Source: Enterococcus rotai (lineage in GTDB: Bacteria; Bacillota; Bacilli; Lactobacillales; Enterococcaceae). From it: a DNA stretch of 64,000 nt. The notes beneath the pieces are model-generated. The model saw only the letters and a list, made by a program, of their open reading frames with translations, had not been told where the DNA came from and did no database searches. Numbering within the stretch: the stretch's first letter is position 1; every line of letters starts with the position of its first letter. Both the position numbers and the translations under genes were made by a program. Positions 50,003-58,203 of this stretch are shown here, piece by piece. Location of the stretch: positions 2,863,336-2,927,335 of the forward strand of contig NZ_CP013655.1 in the NCBI RefSeq assembly GCF_001465345.1, given 5' to 3'.

Positions 50003-50898
50003 ACCATTTCTCCTTGTAATGAGTTATTCATTTCCTCATGAGTAAGGTTCGCTTCAAAGACATCTTCCAAGGTTAAAGGTAGCTCCTCGAATAAAACAGG
50101 TTGCTCTGCTTGAATCAAGGCTTTTAATTCCTCAGTATAGTGTTCAAAGATCGCTGTAACAACACGCCCTTGAAAATGCAACAAACGGCTGTTTTCTTTA
50201 ACTACTTGAGGAACCTTTTTTGTTTTGAAAACCATCTGGATTTTACGAGCATGTTCTCTCAATGTCTCTAGATGATAATCAAGCTGAATTTGATTACTCT
50301 TCAAAATAAGTGCACGATCAATGATACTTTCCAGCTCATTTAAATTATGAGAAGAAATGATGATCGATCGACTATTTTCGCTAACAGCATCTAAAAGAAG
50401 GCCTAAAACATTTTTTTTGACAATAAAATCCAAGCCATCAAGAGGTTCATCTAATAAAAGATACTCTGCATTAGAACAAATAGCCAAAATCATTTTGTAA
50501 AGTCCTTGCATACCTTTAGACATCGAACGATATTTTAAATTAGGATTCAGATTATTTTTCTTTGTTAAGGTCAAATACTTTTCTTTGTTAAAACTGGCAT
50601 AAGCATTTTGGTAGAAAACAAGCAATTTATTTAAGGTGTAACCAGAGAGGAAATTGTATTGTTCATCAATATAAAAGATTTTTTGTTTGAGTAATTTATT
50701 TTTCTGAATATCTTCTTGATCAATCATAATTTTCCCAGTATCCAACTCATAGTGACCTGATAGTGTTCTGAAAAAAGTGGTTTTACCAGAACCATTTTGT
50801 CCGATCAAACCAGTAATTTCTCCTTGGTAAAATGTTAAGTTGATGTCTTTCAAAATAACCCGATGATCGATAGTTTTTTCTAGATTTTCTATTTTCAT
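49999..50898 (-). CDS. ABC transporter ATP-binding protein
   Basis: A 299-residue ABC ATPase. Walker A GQNGSGKTT (about 36-44), signature region SMSKGMQGLYKM (an atypical SKGMQ in place of SGGQ), Walker B YLLLDEPLDGLD and an H-loop in SSHNLNEL. It belongs to the drug/antibiotic exporter type. ATG 50898 follows GGGAGAA; a longer frame to 50940 runs into the regulator gene and is rejected. Confidence 0.88.
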   Translation of the reverse strand: MKIENLEKTIDHRVILKDINLTFYQGEITGLIGQNGSGKTTFFRTLSGHYELDTGKIMIDQEDIQKNKLLKQKIFYIDEQYNFLSGYTLNKLLVFYQNAYASFNKEKYLTLTKKNNLNPNLKYRSMSKGMQGLYKMILAICSNAEYLLLDEPLDGLDFIVKKNVLGLLLDAVSENSRSIIISSHNLNELESIIDRALILKSNQIQLDYHLETLREHARKIQMVFKTKKVPQVVKENSRLLHFQGRVVTAIFEHYTEELKALIQAEQPVLFEELPLTLEDVFEANLTHEEMNNSLQGEMV

Positions 50899-50900
50899 GT

Positions 50901-51281
50901 CTATTCTCCCTTCAAGTGTTGATAGCTTTCGTCCAACCATTGATTTATTTCCTTTTTAGAAACATTTAAATAATGGGCTTCAATAATGAGCTCATTCAGC
51001 TTTTTTTTGATTTTTTGTATCTGATAATCATCTCGAAGTTCAGTATCAATCTTTTTAACATAAGTACCTTTACCTTTCACTGTGATGATGACTTCTTGGG
51101 CTTCTAATACTTTATACGCTTTACTGACTGTATTAGGATTCATCATAAGCAGGCGAGCCATTTCTCTAACAGAAGGGAGACGGTCTCCAGATTGAAGTGA
51201 TCCGCTTAGGATATCTTCTTTAACTCCTAAAATAAGTTGTTCATAATAGGGTTTGCTACTTGTTTTATCAATAGAAACCAT
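50901..51281 (-). CDS. GntR-family (YtrA-type) transcriptional repressor
   Basis: A 126-residue short GntR regulator. The winged helix (about 10-75) has LPSVREMARLLMMNPNTVSKAY; key residues SVRE and NPNTV. A short C-terminal dimerisation tail places it in the YtrA subfamily, which controls neighbouring ABC exporters. ATG 51281 has AAAGGAG upstream. It is the first gene of the three-gene operon. Confidence 0.9.
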   Translation of the reverse strand: MVSIDKTSSKPYYEQLILGVKEDILSGSLQSGDRLPSVREMARLLMMNPNTVSKAYKVLEAQEVIITVKGKGTYVKKIDTELRDDYQIQKIKKKLNELIIEAHYLNVSKKEINQWLDESYQHLKGE

Positions 51282-51312
51282 AAATAGCTCCTTTCTAAAG
51301 CAGTGTTCGTTG

Positions 51313-51333
51313 TGTACTAGTATACATAGTACA
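51313..51333. promoter_or_regulatory. Palindromic operator of the GntR regulator
   Basis: TGTACTA (51313-51319) and TAGTACA (51327-51333) are perfect inverted arms with a 7-bp spacer, 32 bp upstream of the regulator start. This fits autoregulation by a YtrA-type dimer. Confidence 0.6.
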
Positions 51334-51412
51334 GTTAGGTTTGTAAACACTTTTTGTAAAAATTTGTTAAGATAAGGGGAGAGACAAAATCGGAATAATT
51401 GGAGGGAAACAG

Positions 51413-51982
51413 GTGAAACAGCGATGTTCTTGGGCAGAAGGAAATGAAAAAATGAAGCACTATCATGATACGATTTGGGGTGTTCCGTTATATGAGGATC
51501 AACGATTATTTAGAAAATTGATATTAGATATCAATCAAGCGGGGCTAAGTTGGCAAACTATTTTGAACAAAGAAAATTCTTTCGATGCGGCTTTTGATGG
51601 ATTTGATCTAAAAAAAGTGGCAAATTATGATGAGAAAAAGATTGAGGAACTCATGGGAAATCCTGGGATTATCCGGAATCGTAGAAAAATTGAAGCGACA
51701 ATTCATAATGCCCAAAAAGTTATTGAGATTCAAAACGAATTCGGTTCTTTTTCTGACTATTTATGGAATTTTAATGATCACAATGTGCTGATCCATTCCT
51801 ATCAAACTCAAGAGGAGATTCCAACAACGAATGACCTGTCGGATAGAATAACAAAAGACTTGAAAAAAAGAGGGGTTAAGTTTGTCGGCAGCACGATTAT
51901 TTATGCATTTTTGGAAGCAGTAGGAATCATTAATGATCATGTGGAAACTTGTTTTCGTTATGAAGAATTAACGCAAAAATAG
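51413..51982 (+). CDS. tag: DNA-3-methyladenine glycosylase I
   Basis: A 189-residue HhH glycosylase. Zinc ligands Cys and His are in CSWAEG...HYHDTIWG near the N-terminus and in INDHVETCF near the C-terminus. It removes 3-methyladenine from alkylated DNA. GTG start at 51413 with GGAGGG 6 nt upstream. Confidence 0.95.
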   Translation: MKQRCSWAEGNEKMKHYHDTIWGVPLYEDQRLFRKLILDINQAGLSWQTILNKENSFDAAFDGFDLKKVANYDEKKIEELMGNPGIIRNRRKIEATIHNAQKVIEIQNEFGSFSDYLWNFNDHNVLIHSYQTQEEIPTTNDLSDRITKDLKKRGVKFVGSTIIYAFLEAVGIINDHVETCFRYEELTQK

Positions 51983-52026
51983 CCTAAACCAAAACTAGTT
52001 GCTCATTTTGGTTTAGACTACTTTTA
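51983..52026. terminator. Bidirectional hairpin terminator
   Basis: CTAAACCAAAA / TTTTGGTTTAG stem (11 bp) between convergent tag and the FMN reductase gene; the tail is only moderately T-rich. Confidence 0.7.
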
Positions 52027-52032
52027 AGTCAA

Positions 52033-52584
52033 TCAGCTATTCTTATCTAAAAAAACTAAGTAGGCATCAACAATCGTTTTGAAAAAGTTCATCGTATTTT
52101 CAGCAATCGTTCCATCTTCGTTGATCAAGTTGACAACGTTGCCGATGTACGCTTCAGGTTGTTGGAGTGTTGGGACATTCAGAAAAACGAGTGATTGACG
52201 TAGGTGATGATTTGCACCAAATGCACTCAAAGCGCCAGGAGATACGCTGACAACTAAACCTGGCTTGCCATCCCAAATGTTTTGCCCATAGGGTCTTGAA
52301 CCGACATCTAAAGCATTTTTTAAAACAGCAGGAACCGAGCGATTATATTCAGGCGTGACAAAAACCAGACCTGTTAATTGTTTTACTTCATCTCTAAATT
52401 TTGTCCAGGCAGCAGGCGGTGTTCCGTTATCATCCAAATCTTGATTGTACATTGTTAAGTCATGTAAATCGATAAAGATAGGTTCATATTCTTCTGGAAA
52501 TAAACTAGAAAGAGCAACTGCTACAGCTTTACTATAAGAATCTTTTCTTAAGCTTCCGACAAAAAATCCAATTTTTTTCTTCAT
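52033..52584 (-). CDS. NADPH-dependent FMN reductase / quinone reductase family protein
   Basis: A 183-residue flavodoxin-like protein. The phosphate loop is GSLRKDSYSKAVA (about 10-22), with LVFVTPEYNRSVPAVLKNALD (about 73-93; key residues PEYN) at the isoalloxazine site. Family members use FMN to reduce azo dyes, chromate or quinones. GGAGG precedes the ATG. Confidence 0.88.
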   Translation of the reverse strand: MKKKIGFFVGSLRKDSYSKAVAVALSSLFPEEYEPIFIDLHDLTMYNQDLDDNGTPPAAWTKFRDEVKQLTGLVFVTPEYNRSVPAVLKNALDVGSRPYGQNIWDGKPGLVVSVSPGALSAFGANHHLRQSLVFLNVPTLQQPEAYIGNVVNLINEDGTIAENTMNFFKTIVDAYLVFLDKNS

Positions 52585-52793
52585 AAATCATTCCTCCAAT
52601 TATTAAATAACGTTCTTTATCTAATTTTAGAACTAACTACCTTTTTTTACAAGAAAATAGGACTTTTGTTAGTAAGTACGACATAGTTACCTAGAAAAGA
52701 ATAAGGGTGCTTCTACATCTACGGTTCTCGTTTCACTCCGATCCTAGAAGTATCGAGGCCGTTTGCTCCTACCGTTTACAAACACTAAAAATA

Positions 52794-52840
52794 AGCTATG
52801 AACAGATAAAGAGAACTCTTTACTGTTCATAGCTTGTCTT
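52794..52840. terminator. Long hairpin in the intergenic region, terminator-like
   Basis: About 20 base pairs with a one-base bulge, GC content moderate, followed by TTGTCTTTGTT. No gene upstream on the plus strand ends here, so it would terminate an unannotated transcript. Confidence 0.5.
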
Positions 52841-52945
52841 TGTTAAGCAACGATTGATTGCCCCTGCCAAGGTATTTTAAGTATAGCATAAGAGTAGTAA
52901 AAATCAGTGTAACGAAGCTTTTTTTAAGGTGTCAAGAAAAAACTC

Positions 52946-52974
52946 TTTACAGCTCTATCAATTTCTGGTAAACT
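52946..52974 (+). promoter_or_regulatory. Promoter of rpsP-khpA
   Basis: TTTACA (52946-52951), a 17-bp spacer and TAAACT (52969-52974). Confidence 0.6.
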
Positions 52975-53013
52975 AACATTTGTGATTAAGTTAATGGAGG
53001 TGTAATATATAAA

Positions 53014-53289
53014 ATGTCAGTAAAAATTCGTTTAAAACGCATGGGTTCTAAAAAGAGTCCTTTTTACCGTATTGTAGTCGCAGATTCTCGTTCTCCTCGT
53101 GATGGACGTTTCATCGAAACTGTTGGAACTTACAATCCTTTAAAAGATCCTGCAGAAGTAGTTTTAAAAGAAGATTTAGTTTTAGACTGGTTGTCTAAAG
53201 GCGCTCAGCCTTCAGATACAGTTCGTAACATCCTTTCAAAAGAAGGCGTTATGAAAAAACACCACGAAGCTAAACTTGAAAAGAAATAA
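53014..53289 (+). CDS. rpsP: 30S ribosomal protein S16
   Basis: A 91-residue ribosomal protein. The N-terminus [20 protein letters not shown] and the motif [13 protein letters not shown] are diagnostic. It is followed 11 nt later by khpA. Confidence 0.98.
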   Translation: MSVKIRLKRMGSKKSPFYRIVVADSRSPRDGRFIETVGTYNPLKDPAEVVLKEDLVLDWLSKGAQPSDTVRNILSKEGVMKKHHEAKLEKK

Positions 53290-53300
53290 GGTGACCAATT

Positions 53301-53546
53301 ATGGCAGATGTGAAAGAGTTAGTCTTAACTATCGTTCGTCCATTAGTCAGTCAACCTGAGATGGTTAAGTTAGAAGTAGAAGAATCTGATGTTTTTCTAG
53401 AGTACAATTTGACTGTATCACCTGAAGATATTGGTCGTATCATTGGTAAACAAGGTCGTGTTGCGAAAGCAATTCGAACAATTGTTTACAGTGTGCGTGT
53501 GGATGGACCTAAAAAAGTTCGTTTAAATATCGTAGATGGTAAATAG
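53301..53546 (+). CDS. khpA: KH-domain RNA-binding protein KhpA
   Basis: An 81-residue single KH domain with the loop IGRIIGKQGRVAKAIR (about 45-60). With KhpB it regulates cell elongation in streptococci. The transcript ends at a terminator 10 nt later; rimM and trmD, often next in Firmicutes, are not here. Confidence 0.95.
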   Translation: MADVKELVLTIVRPLVSQPEMVKLEVEESDVFLEYNLTVSPEDIGRIIGKQGRVAKAIRTIVYSVRVDGPKKVRLNIVDGK

Positions 53547-53555
53547 CACAAAGAT

Positions 53556-53586
53556 AAACACCCAATTTTTGGGTGTTTTTTTGTTT
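53556..53586 (+). terminator. Terminator after khpA
   Basis: AAACACCCAA / TTGGGTGTTT stem, 3-nt loop, T-run. Confidence 0.9.
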
Positions 53587-53656
53587 TGACCTATGAGCAA
53601 TTATTCGCGATAATAATGCTATGAGCAATAAAAAACGAAAGGGTGGAGAGGCAGAG

Positions 53657-54202
53657 ATGAGTGAACTAAAAAAATATCAAAAACATTTGCTACAAGGACT
53701 TGCAGAATATTTTGAACAGGCAAAGTTTGAAACAGGTGATATTTTTGTCCTTGGTTGTAGTAGTAGTGAGGTAAATGGTGGAATGATTGGCAAAAACTCT
53801 AGCTTGGAGATAGGCGTCCTAATTGTCTCGACAATCCAAGAGTTTTTGGCAAAAAGAGGGATTCATTTAGCTGTACAAGGGTGTGAGCATATTAATCGTT
53901 CTTTAGTGATTGAAAAAGAAGTAGCGAAGCACCATCATTTTGAGATTGTTTCGGTTGTGCCAGACCTACATGCTGGAGGAGCTGCTGCAGTATCAGCATA
54001 CCAACGTTTTTCAAATCCAGTTGTTGTGGAAAAAATCGTTGCCTAAGGCGGAATTGATATTGGTGACACATCAATCGGGATGCATATCCAACATGTTCAA
54101 ATTCCAGTTCGGACCTCAATTAAAGAGATTGGTGGAGCGCATACGACTTATTTACATACGAGACCTAAATTGATTGGTGGTACTCGTGCAGTTTATGAAT
54201 AA
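53657..54202 (+). pseudogene. DUF436 (TIGR01440/YwlG-like) protein gene with an in-frame stop
   Basis: From ATG 53657 (GGTGGAG 8 nt upstream) the frame is 181 codons long, the usual family length, with no frameshift, but TAA at 54044-54046 interrupts it after residue 129. The sequence before (VLGCSSSEVNGG, VQGCEHINRSL) and after it ([24 protein letters not shown]) matches the family. Family members carry D, H or Q-like residues at this point (as in KADAG of YwlG), so CAA to TAA is a likely change. It is a recent inactivation, a read-through case or a base error. Confidence 0.8.
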
Positions 54203-54204
54203 AA

Positions 54205-54253
54205 AAGGGAAAGAGCAAACCTATAAATTGAAGGTTGCTCTTTCGCTTTTTTA
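54205..54253. terminator. Bidirectional terminator
   Basis: AAAGAGCAAACC / GGTTGCTCTTT stem with one bulge and A/T-rich flanks. Confidence 0.8.
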
Positions 54254-54262
54254 GTGAGGTAG

Positions 54263-54601
54263 TTATTTTTTTCTATAGACTTTGATCTCAAAGATAGGTG
54301 TGTCAAAACTAATTTCAGCTTCATCGATCATCAAACCTAGTAGGTGATAATCTTCTTCTTCATGATGCGTCAGCCCTAATAATTCATCATAATACGATTC
54401 AATGCTTAGATCTCTAGGTGTGTTTAGCAATTCTAATAAATGTAGGACACTGTCAGGCTCTTGCTCAGTTTTCCCTTGGATTTCAACAGAAAAACCTTCA
54501 GATGTAAAGTTTACGCCGATCCGTATTTCTTCAATATCATTGGAAAAAAAGTAAGTTAATAACTCATCTACGATTCTCCTAGCTTTGTCTCTTTCTTGCA
54601 T
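54263..54601 (-). CDS. Hypothetical protein in the DUF1576 operon
   Basis: A 112-residue acidic soluble protein without membrane segments. The N-terminal helix (KARRIVDELLTYFF) is followed by a beta-rich region. The start overlaps the end of the DUF1576 gene by 23 nt, with AAAGGTGA upstream. I do not recognise the family; the tight overlap suggests it works with that membrane protein. Confidence 0.7.
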   Translation of the reverse strand: MQERDKARRIVDELLTYFFSNDIEEIRIGVNFTSEGFSVEIQGKTEQEPDSVLHLLELLNTPRDLSIESYYDELLGLTHHEEEDYHLLGLMIDEAEISFDTPIFEIKVYRKK

Positions 54602-55907
54602 GTTGTTTCACCTTTCTAATCTGTAAAATATTATCAAGTAATGGTACCATGACCGCTGCTACAAAACCAGTAGAAAATCCATTATTATAAAGATTTAAGC
54701 CACCATGTAGATAGCTGACATTTGTAACTAATGACATATGTAAAAATCCAGCAATCAAGCCAAAGATAATACCATAAAATCCAGCAATTGGAGCCAACCC
54801 TGTAGCGAAGATCCCAGCAAGAACCACAGTGGTTTGATCGACTGCAAAAACAGAAGAGAATTGTGCTGTGAAAAAGACGCTGACTAACAATGGTAAGCTG
54901 TTGAGAATATGATTACCAAAAGCACTAAAACCAACTGCTGATAAAATTGCCCCAACAATTGGACCGTTAAGGGTAGAATGGCTAAGTTGAGTATACCCAA
55001 CGAGCAACAACCCCATCAAGGCCATATTCATCATAGTTGCTCCGATTCCTGCAATAGAAATAAAATCAGTAATCAATTTACCAGAGGTTTTACTGATCTC
55101 CTTCATGCCCTTTAATGAAAAATGATTGACAACAAATCCAACAAAAAACATCAATAGAAATAAAAAAAGTAAGAAAAAAAGAAGTTTGGTATGAAAGGCA
55201 GTTGAAACCAAATTTTTTCCTTCGATTTTCCAACCAAACATCCGTAAGATACCAGTAAACATCATCGCAATAAGGCCGGATGTAAAACCAACATTATATA
55301 AGGAGAACCCTTGATGAAAGGTAAGAACGTGAGAAGCTAAAGGAGGTAAAATCAATCCAATAAAAACGCCTACGAAGCATCCTAAAGGAATCGATTGTAC
55401 CAATGGCAAAGAGATTCCAAATGTTAAATAACTGATAATCGGAGAAAGAGCACTGCCAAACAAACTAACCACAATAAATTGAGAAAAAGGTTTTTTCACG
55501 ATTTTGGCATAGCAAAGTCCACCAATAATAATTGGAATCGAATTATACAGATTTTTTCCAAAAAAAGAACAACCAGATACCGTAAATAATGCAGCAATCA
55601 TCGGCCCGTTGATTGGAATTTTTTCTTTTTTAGCCAGAAGAACGCTAATTAGAGTGAGTAGACCGCTATTTACAAAGGCACTACCAAAGGTGCCAAGTTC
55701 AATATAATCAGTCAGTAGATTACTAGGGGAGGTTAAAATACGTGTCATACCAGCCCATAAAGTAGTCACAGGCTCACTTAAAAAACCGATCATGATCAGA
55801 ATCAAGCAATAGCCAATCAAAAAATAATAGCTTCTATTTTTTTCAGCCATATTCGATTGTTTTTTATCAGTATGTAAAAAAAGTGTTTGGCTGTTATTTT
55901 TAGCCAT
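54579..55907 (-). CDS. DUF1576 family membrane protein
   Basis: A 442-residue polytopic protein with about ten to twelve hydrophobic segments in two repeated halves. NSGLLTLISVLL and LYNVGFTSGLIAMM-type motifs recur (LYNNGFSTGFVAAVM near residue 410), consistent with an inverted or tandem repeat fold. The family is annotated as DUF1576 with unknown substrate. GGAGGT precedes the ATG. It is divergent from a TetR regulator. Confidence 0.8.
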   Translation of the reverse strand: MAKNNSQTLFLHTDKKQSNMAEKNRSYYFLIGYCLILIMIGFLSEPVTTLWAGMTRILTSPSNLLTDYIELGTFGSAFVNSGLLTLISVLLAKKEKIPINGPMIAALFTVSGCSFFGKNLYNSIPIIIGGLCYAKIVKKPFSQFIVVSLFGSALSPIISYLTFGISLPLVQSIPLGCFVGVFIGLILPPLASHVLTFHQGFSLYNVGFTSGLIAMMFTGILRMFGWKIEGKNLVSTAFHTKLLFFLLFLFLLMFFVGFVVNHFSLKGMKEISKTSGKLITDFISIAGIGATMMNMALMGLLLVGYTQLSHSTLNGPIVGAILSAVGFSAFGNHILNSLPLLVSVFFTAQFSSVFAVDQTTVVLAGIFATGLAPIAGFYGIIFGLIAGFLHMSLVTNVSYLHGGLNLYNNGFSTGFVAAVMVPLLDNILQIRKVKQHARKRQS

Positions 55908-56154
55908 AAAAAATACCTCCGTTATTTGTCAATAGTGTAACTATAGCGTGTAAATAGTTCATCGGTCAATAACATTTTAGAAAAATCTGACAAATTATCA
56001 TGTTTTTTTGATATAGCCATAATTATTGAGAAAATGAGTGACTAAAAGAGTGTAAAATAAAAGAATAAATAAAAAAATAAAATGATAAATTATCACATGG
56101 ATAGCTTGATTTATGAAATAGTAAGAGTTTCCACTAAATAAGGAGTGATTATTT

Positions 56155-56709
56155 TTGGTTAGAAAAAAAGTATATAAAAAACAACATATTTTAGTAGCTG
56201 CCGAAGATTTGTTGATAGAAAAAGGTTTTTCTGCTATCACAGCAAGAAGTGTTGCCGAGTATATGGGGATTTCAACGCAACCAATCTATTTGGAATTTAA
56301 GAACATGGAAGAACTGAAGCTGACGTTGTTAAAAACAGTGTATGAAGGTTTGGAAAGGGATTTTTTTTCTACGGTACGTACGTCAAACACTCTAGCAAAT
56401 TTCGGTGTCAATCAGATTGAATTTGCCAAAGCAAAGAGCAAACTGTACATAGCACTATTTGTAGAGCAACATTCATATGGCAAAGAATTACACCAACTAT
56501 CTTTTAATTCGTTCAAGAAAACGATCCAAAGCGAAGTAAAGTATACTAATGTATCACAAGAGCAGCTGGAAAATATTCATTTGAAATTATGGATAGTTGC
56601 TAGTGGAATGGCAACGTTAAGTATTTCTGGAATACTCAATAAAACAGAAGAACAACTCATAGACGTATTTACATCCATCAAATTAAAGAGTGATGCAACC
56701 TGGATCTAA
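56155..56709 (+). CDS. TetR-family transcriptional regulator
   Basis: A 184-residue regulator. The helix-turn-helix (about 10-50) reads LLIEKGFSAITARSVAEYMG, then ISTQPIYLEFKNMEEL. The start is TTG 56155 with AAGGAGTG upstream. It is divergent from the DUF1576 operon across 247 nt of AT-rich sequence, so it probably controls that operon. Confidence 0.82.
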   Translation: MVRKKVYKKQHILVAAEDLLIEKGFSAITARSVAEYMGISTQPIYLEFKNMEELKLTLLKTVYEGLERDFFSTVRTSNTLANFGVNQIEFAKAKSKLYIALFVEQHSYGKELHQLSFNSFKKTIQSEVKYTNVSQEQLENIHLKLWIVASGMATLSISGILNKTEEQLIDVFTSIKLKSDATWI

Positions 56710-56880
56710 GACATGAACTACTTTTCTATAGTTGTATCCAGTATGATCGCTCAATAATAAAAAAGAGTCCGAGAACATACTAGGCCAAAAGTCTTAAACA
56801 GAGTTCATCTATTTGACCGATTTTTTTTGGTTATTTCATTGCTAAAATAAGCTTATCAAATGAAATTTGGAGGAATTATC

Positions 56881-57252
56881 GTGAAAATAATCAAAACAAT
56901 CGTTGTACTTGCTTTACTAGGAGGAGTTGCTCTTTTTGGGGCTAAACTATATACGCAAAATCAATCGGACGAACTTTCTGGTACAATCGACCAATTAAAC
57001 CCGCTCGTTACCAAAGGTGAAGTCTATGTTAAAACAAAAAAAGCCGATAGTATCAATAGCTACGGCATTACAACATATAAGCAACAAGCTGTAGATAAGG
57101 ATGGTAAGAAAAAAGAACTAACGTTTACAGCAGATCACGAGTTGGTTACAGATCGCTACCTAAAAATATACAATAAAGGTGCACATGTTGAAACCTATGA
57201 AGAAGTTTCAGAAGAGGCTATACCAGAAAAGGCTCTACAACAACTGAAATAA
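56881..57252 (+). CDS. YxeA family (DUF1093) exported protein
   Basis: A 123-residue protein with an N-terminal helix (about 3-22; LALLGGVALFGAKLY, no lipobox) and a small extracellular OB-like domain with YVKTKK and the repeated aromatic motifs typical of YxeA. GTG 56881 has GGAGG 7 nt upstream; an in-frame ATG at 56860 would place the ribosome site inside the gene and is rejected. Function unknown. Confidence 0.75.
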   Translation: MKIIKTIVVLALLGGVALFGAKLYTQNQSDELSGTIDQLNPLVTKGEVYVKTKKADSINSYGITTYKQQAVDKDGKKKELTFTADHELVTDRYLKIYNKGAHVETYEEVSEEAIPEKALQQLK

Positions 57253-57253
57253 T

Positions 57254-57303
57254 AAAAGGACTGCTAGCTATACATTCAAATGTATAGCTGGCAGTCCTTT
57301 TTA
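57254..57303. terminator. Strong terminator
   Basis: A stem of more than 20 bp starting AAAAGGACTGC and ending GCAGTCCTTTT, with T-run, between the YxeA gene and the 71-residue gene. Confidence 0.88.
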
Positions 57304-57316
57304 GTAATCAATTCGT

Positions 57317-57532
57317 TCAAATAGCCTGAGGTATAAAGTCGATTGTACATAAATCGTTATGATGAAAATGAATTGTCGCTTGGATGCGCCCATCATCAAT
57401 TAATTTTTGCGCAGTCTCTTTTACGTCTTCTTGGTCAAAATGCTGAAAATTGATTACGTTTGCTACGAAATGAGGAGCTTTCCGATTGGAAGCCTCAAGT
57501 ATGAGCGTTTCAATTTGTGGATTAAACGTCAT
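57317..57532 (-). CDS. Small hypothetical protein
   Basis: A 71-residue soluble protein. GAGGTGA lies 6 nt before the ATG. Predicted helices in the first half (LILEASNRK, EDVKETAQKL) and a histidine-rich C-terminal strand (IHFHHND). It lacks membrane segments. I do not recognise the family. Confidence 0.6.
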   Translation of the reverse strand: MTFNPQIETLILEASNRKAPHFVANVINFQHFDQEDVKETAQKLIDDGRIQATIHFHHNDLCTIDFIPQAI

Positions 57533-57627
57533 ATGCTTTCACCTCTTTTGTCAACAGTACCACGTTATTTCAAAATTGGACAGTAATATTCTGTTAGATG
57601 AGGATAGGGAAAGAGTTTTTTTCACAA

Positions 57628-58143
57628 TCAATCTATGTGTTGCTCATTTTTATAAGAAGCATAGGCGTTGTTACTCGTTAATAGCGTTAGCTTTTTATGA
57701 GATGATTCAGCTAATTTTTGTAATTCAAAAAGATTTTTTTTCTCAAAATGATGGTTCCAAATAAACATCATTTTTAATAGATGGATCGTAGGTTTATAAT
57801 GAGCCGCTTCTTGGTTCATTTTTTGCTTTATAAAGCGATGAATAATACGATATAGACGAATGCGATAGGGAGGCAGTAATACAAAAATTATGTCTGCGGA
57901 AACTATCGCAGGCTTGATCCAATTTTTAGTTGTCGTGCCTTCGATGATCCAAGTATCCTGAGCTAGAATTTCTTGGAGCTGTCGGGAAGATTCTTCTACA
58001 GGATAAGGTCGGTCTCCGGCAGGTTGGCGATCCCAAATAAGATTGTCTAGCTCGTAGTAAGGAAGCTTCATTTTAGTGGATAATTGTTTTGCAAAAGTGG
58101 TTTTACCGCTGCCAACTGGTCCTGCGATCATTATTTTTTTCAT
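57628..58143 (-). CDS. P-loop nucleotide kinase (topology-modulation/FlaR-like)
   Basis: A 171-residue AAA/kinase-like protein. Walker A GPVGSGKTT (8-16), the adenylate-binding region ELDNLIWDR, and IIEGTT. Members are annotated DNA topology modulation protein FlaR; kinase activity on a nucleotide or small molecule is likely. GGAGG precedes ATG 58143; a longer frame to 58191 has no ribosome site. Confidence 0.8.
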   Translation of the reverse strand: MKKIMIAGPVGSGKTTFAKQLSTKMKLPYYELDNLIWDRQPAGDRPYPVEESSRQLQEILAQDTWIIEGTTTKNWIKPAIVSADIIFVLLPPYRIRLYRIIHRFIKQKMNQEAAHYKPTIHLLKMMFIWNHHFEKKNLFELQKLAESSHKKLTLLTSNNAYASYKNEQHID

Positions 58144-58203
58144 GAGTAACCTCCAATCAGAAAGAAAAAAAGAATGGCAGTGGCACACCATTCTTTTAAA
58201 TGT

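Larger units (their letters stand above)
52585..53013. other. 429-nt intergenic region with paired elements, no gene seen
   Basis: Contains a perfect 6-bp pair CTTCTA/TAGAAG enclosing about 30 nt (about 52710-52751), then a long hairpin at 52794-52836 (AAGCTATGAACAG ... CTGTTCATAGCTT with one bulged A, about 20 pairs), then the rpsP promoter. No credible reading frame. It may hold a small RNA on either strand. Confidence 0.45.

Noticed and set aside
52720-52760. tRNA T-arm-like stretch GGTTCTCGTTTCACTCC
   Set aside because: It lacks the GTTCRANYC pattern, and no acceptor or anticodon arms can be drawn around it.
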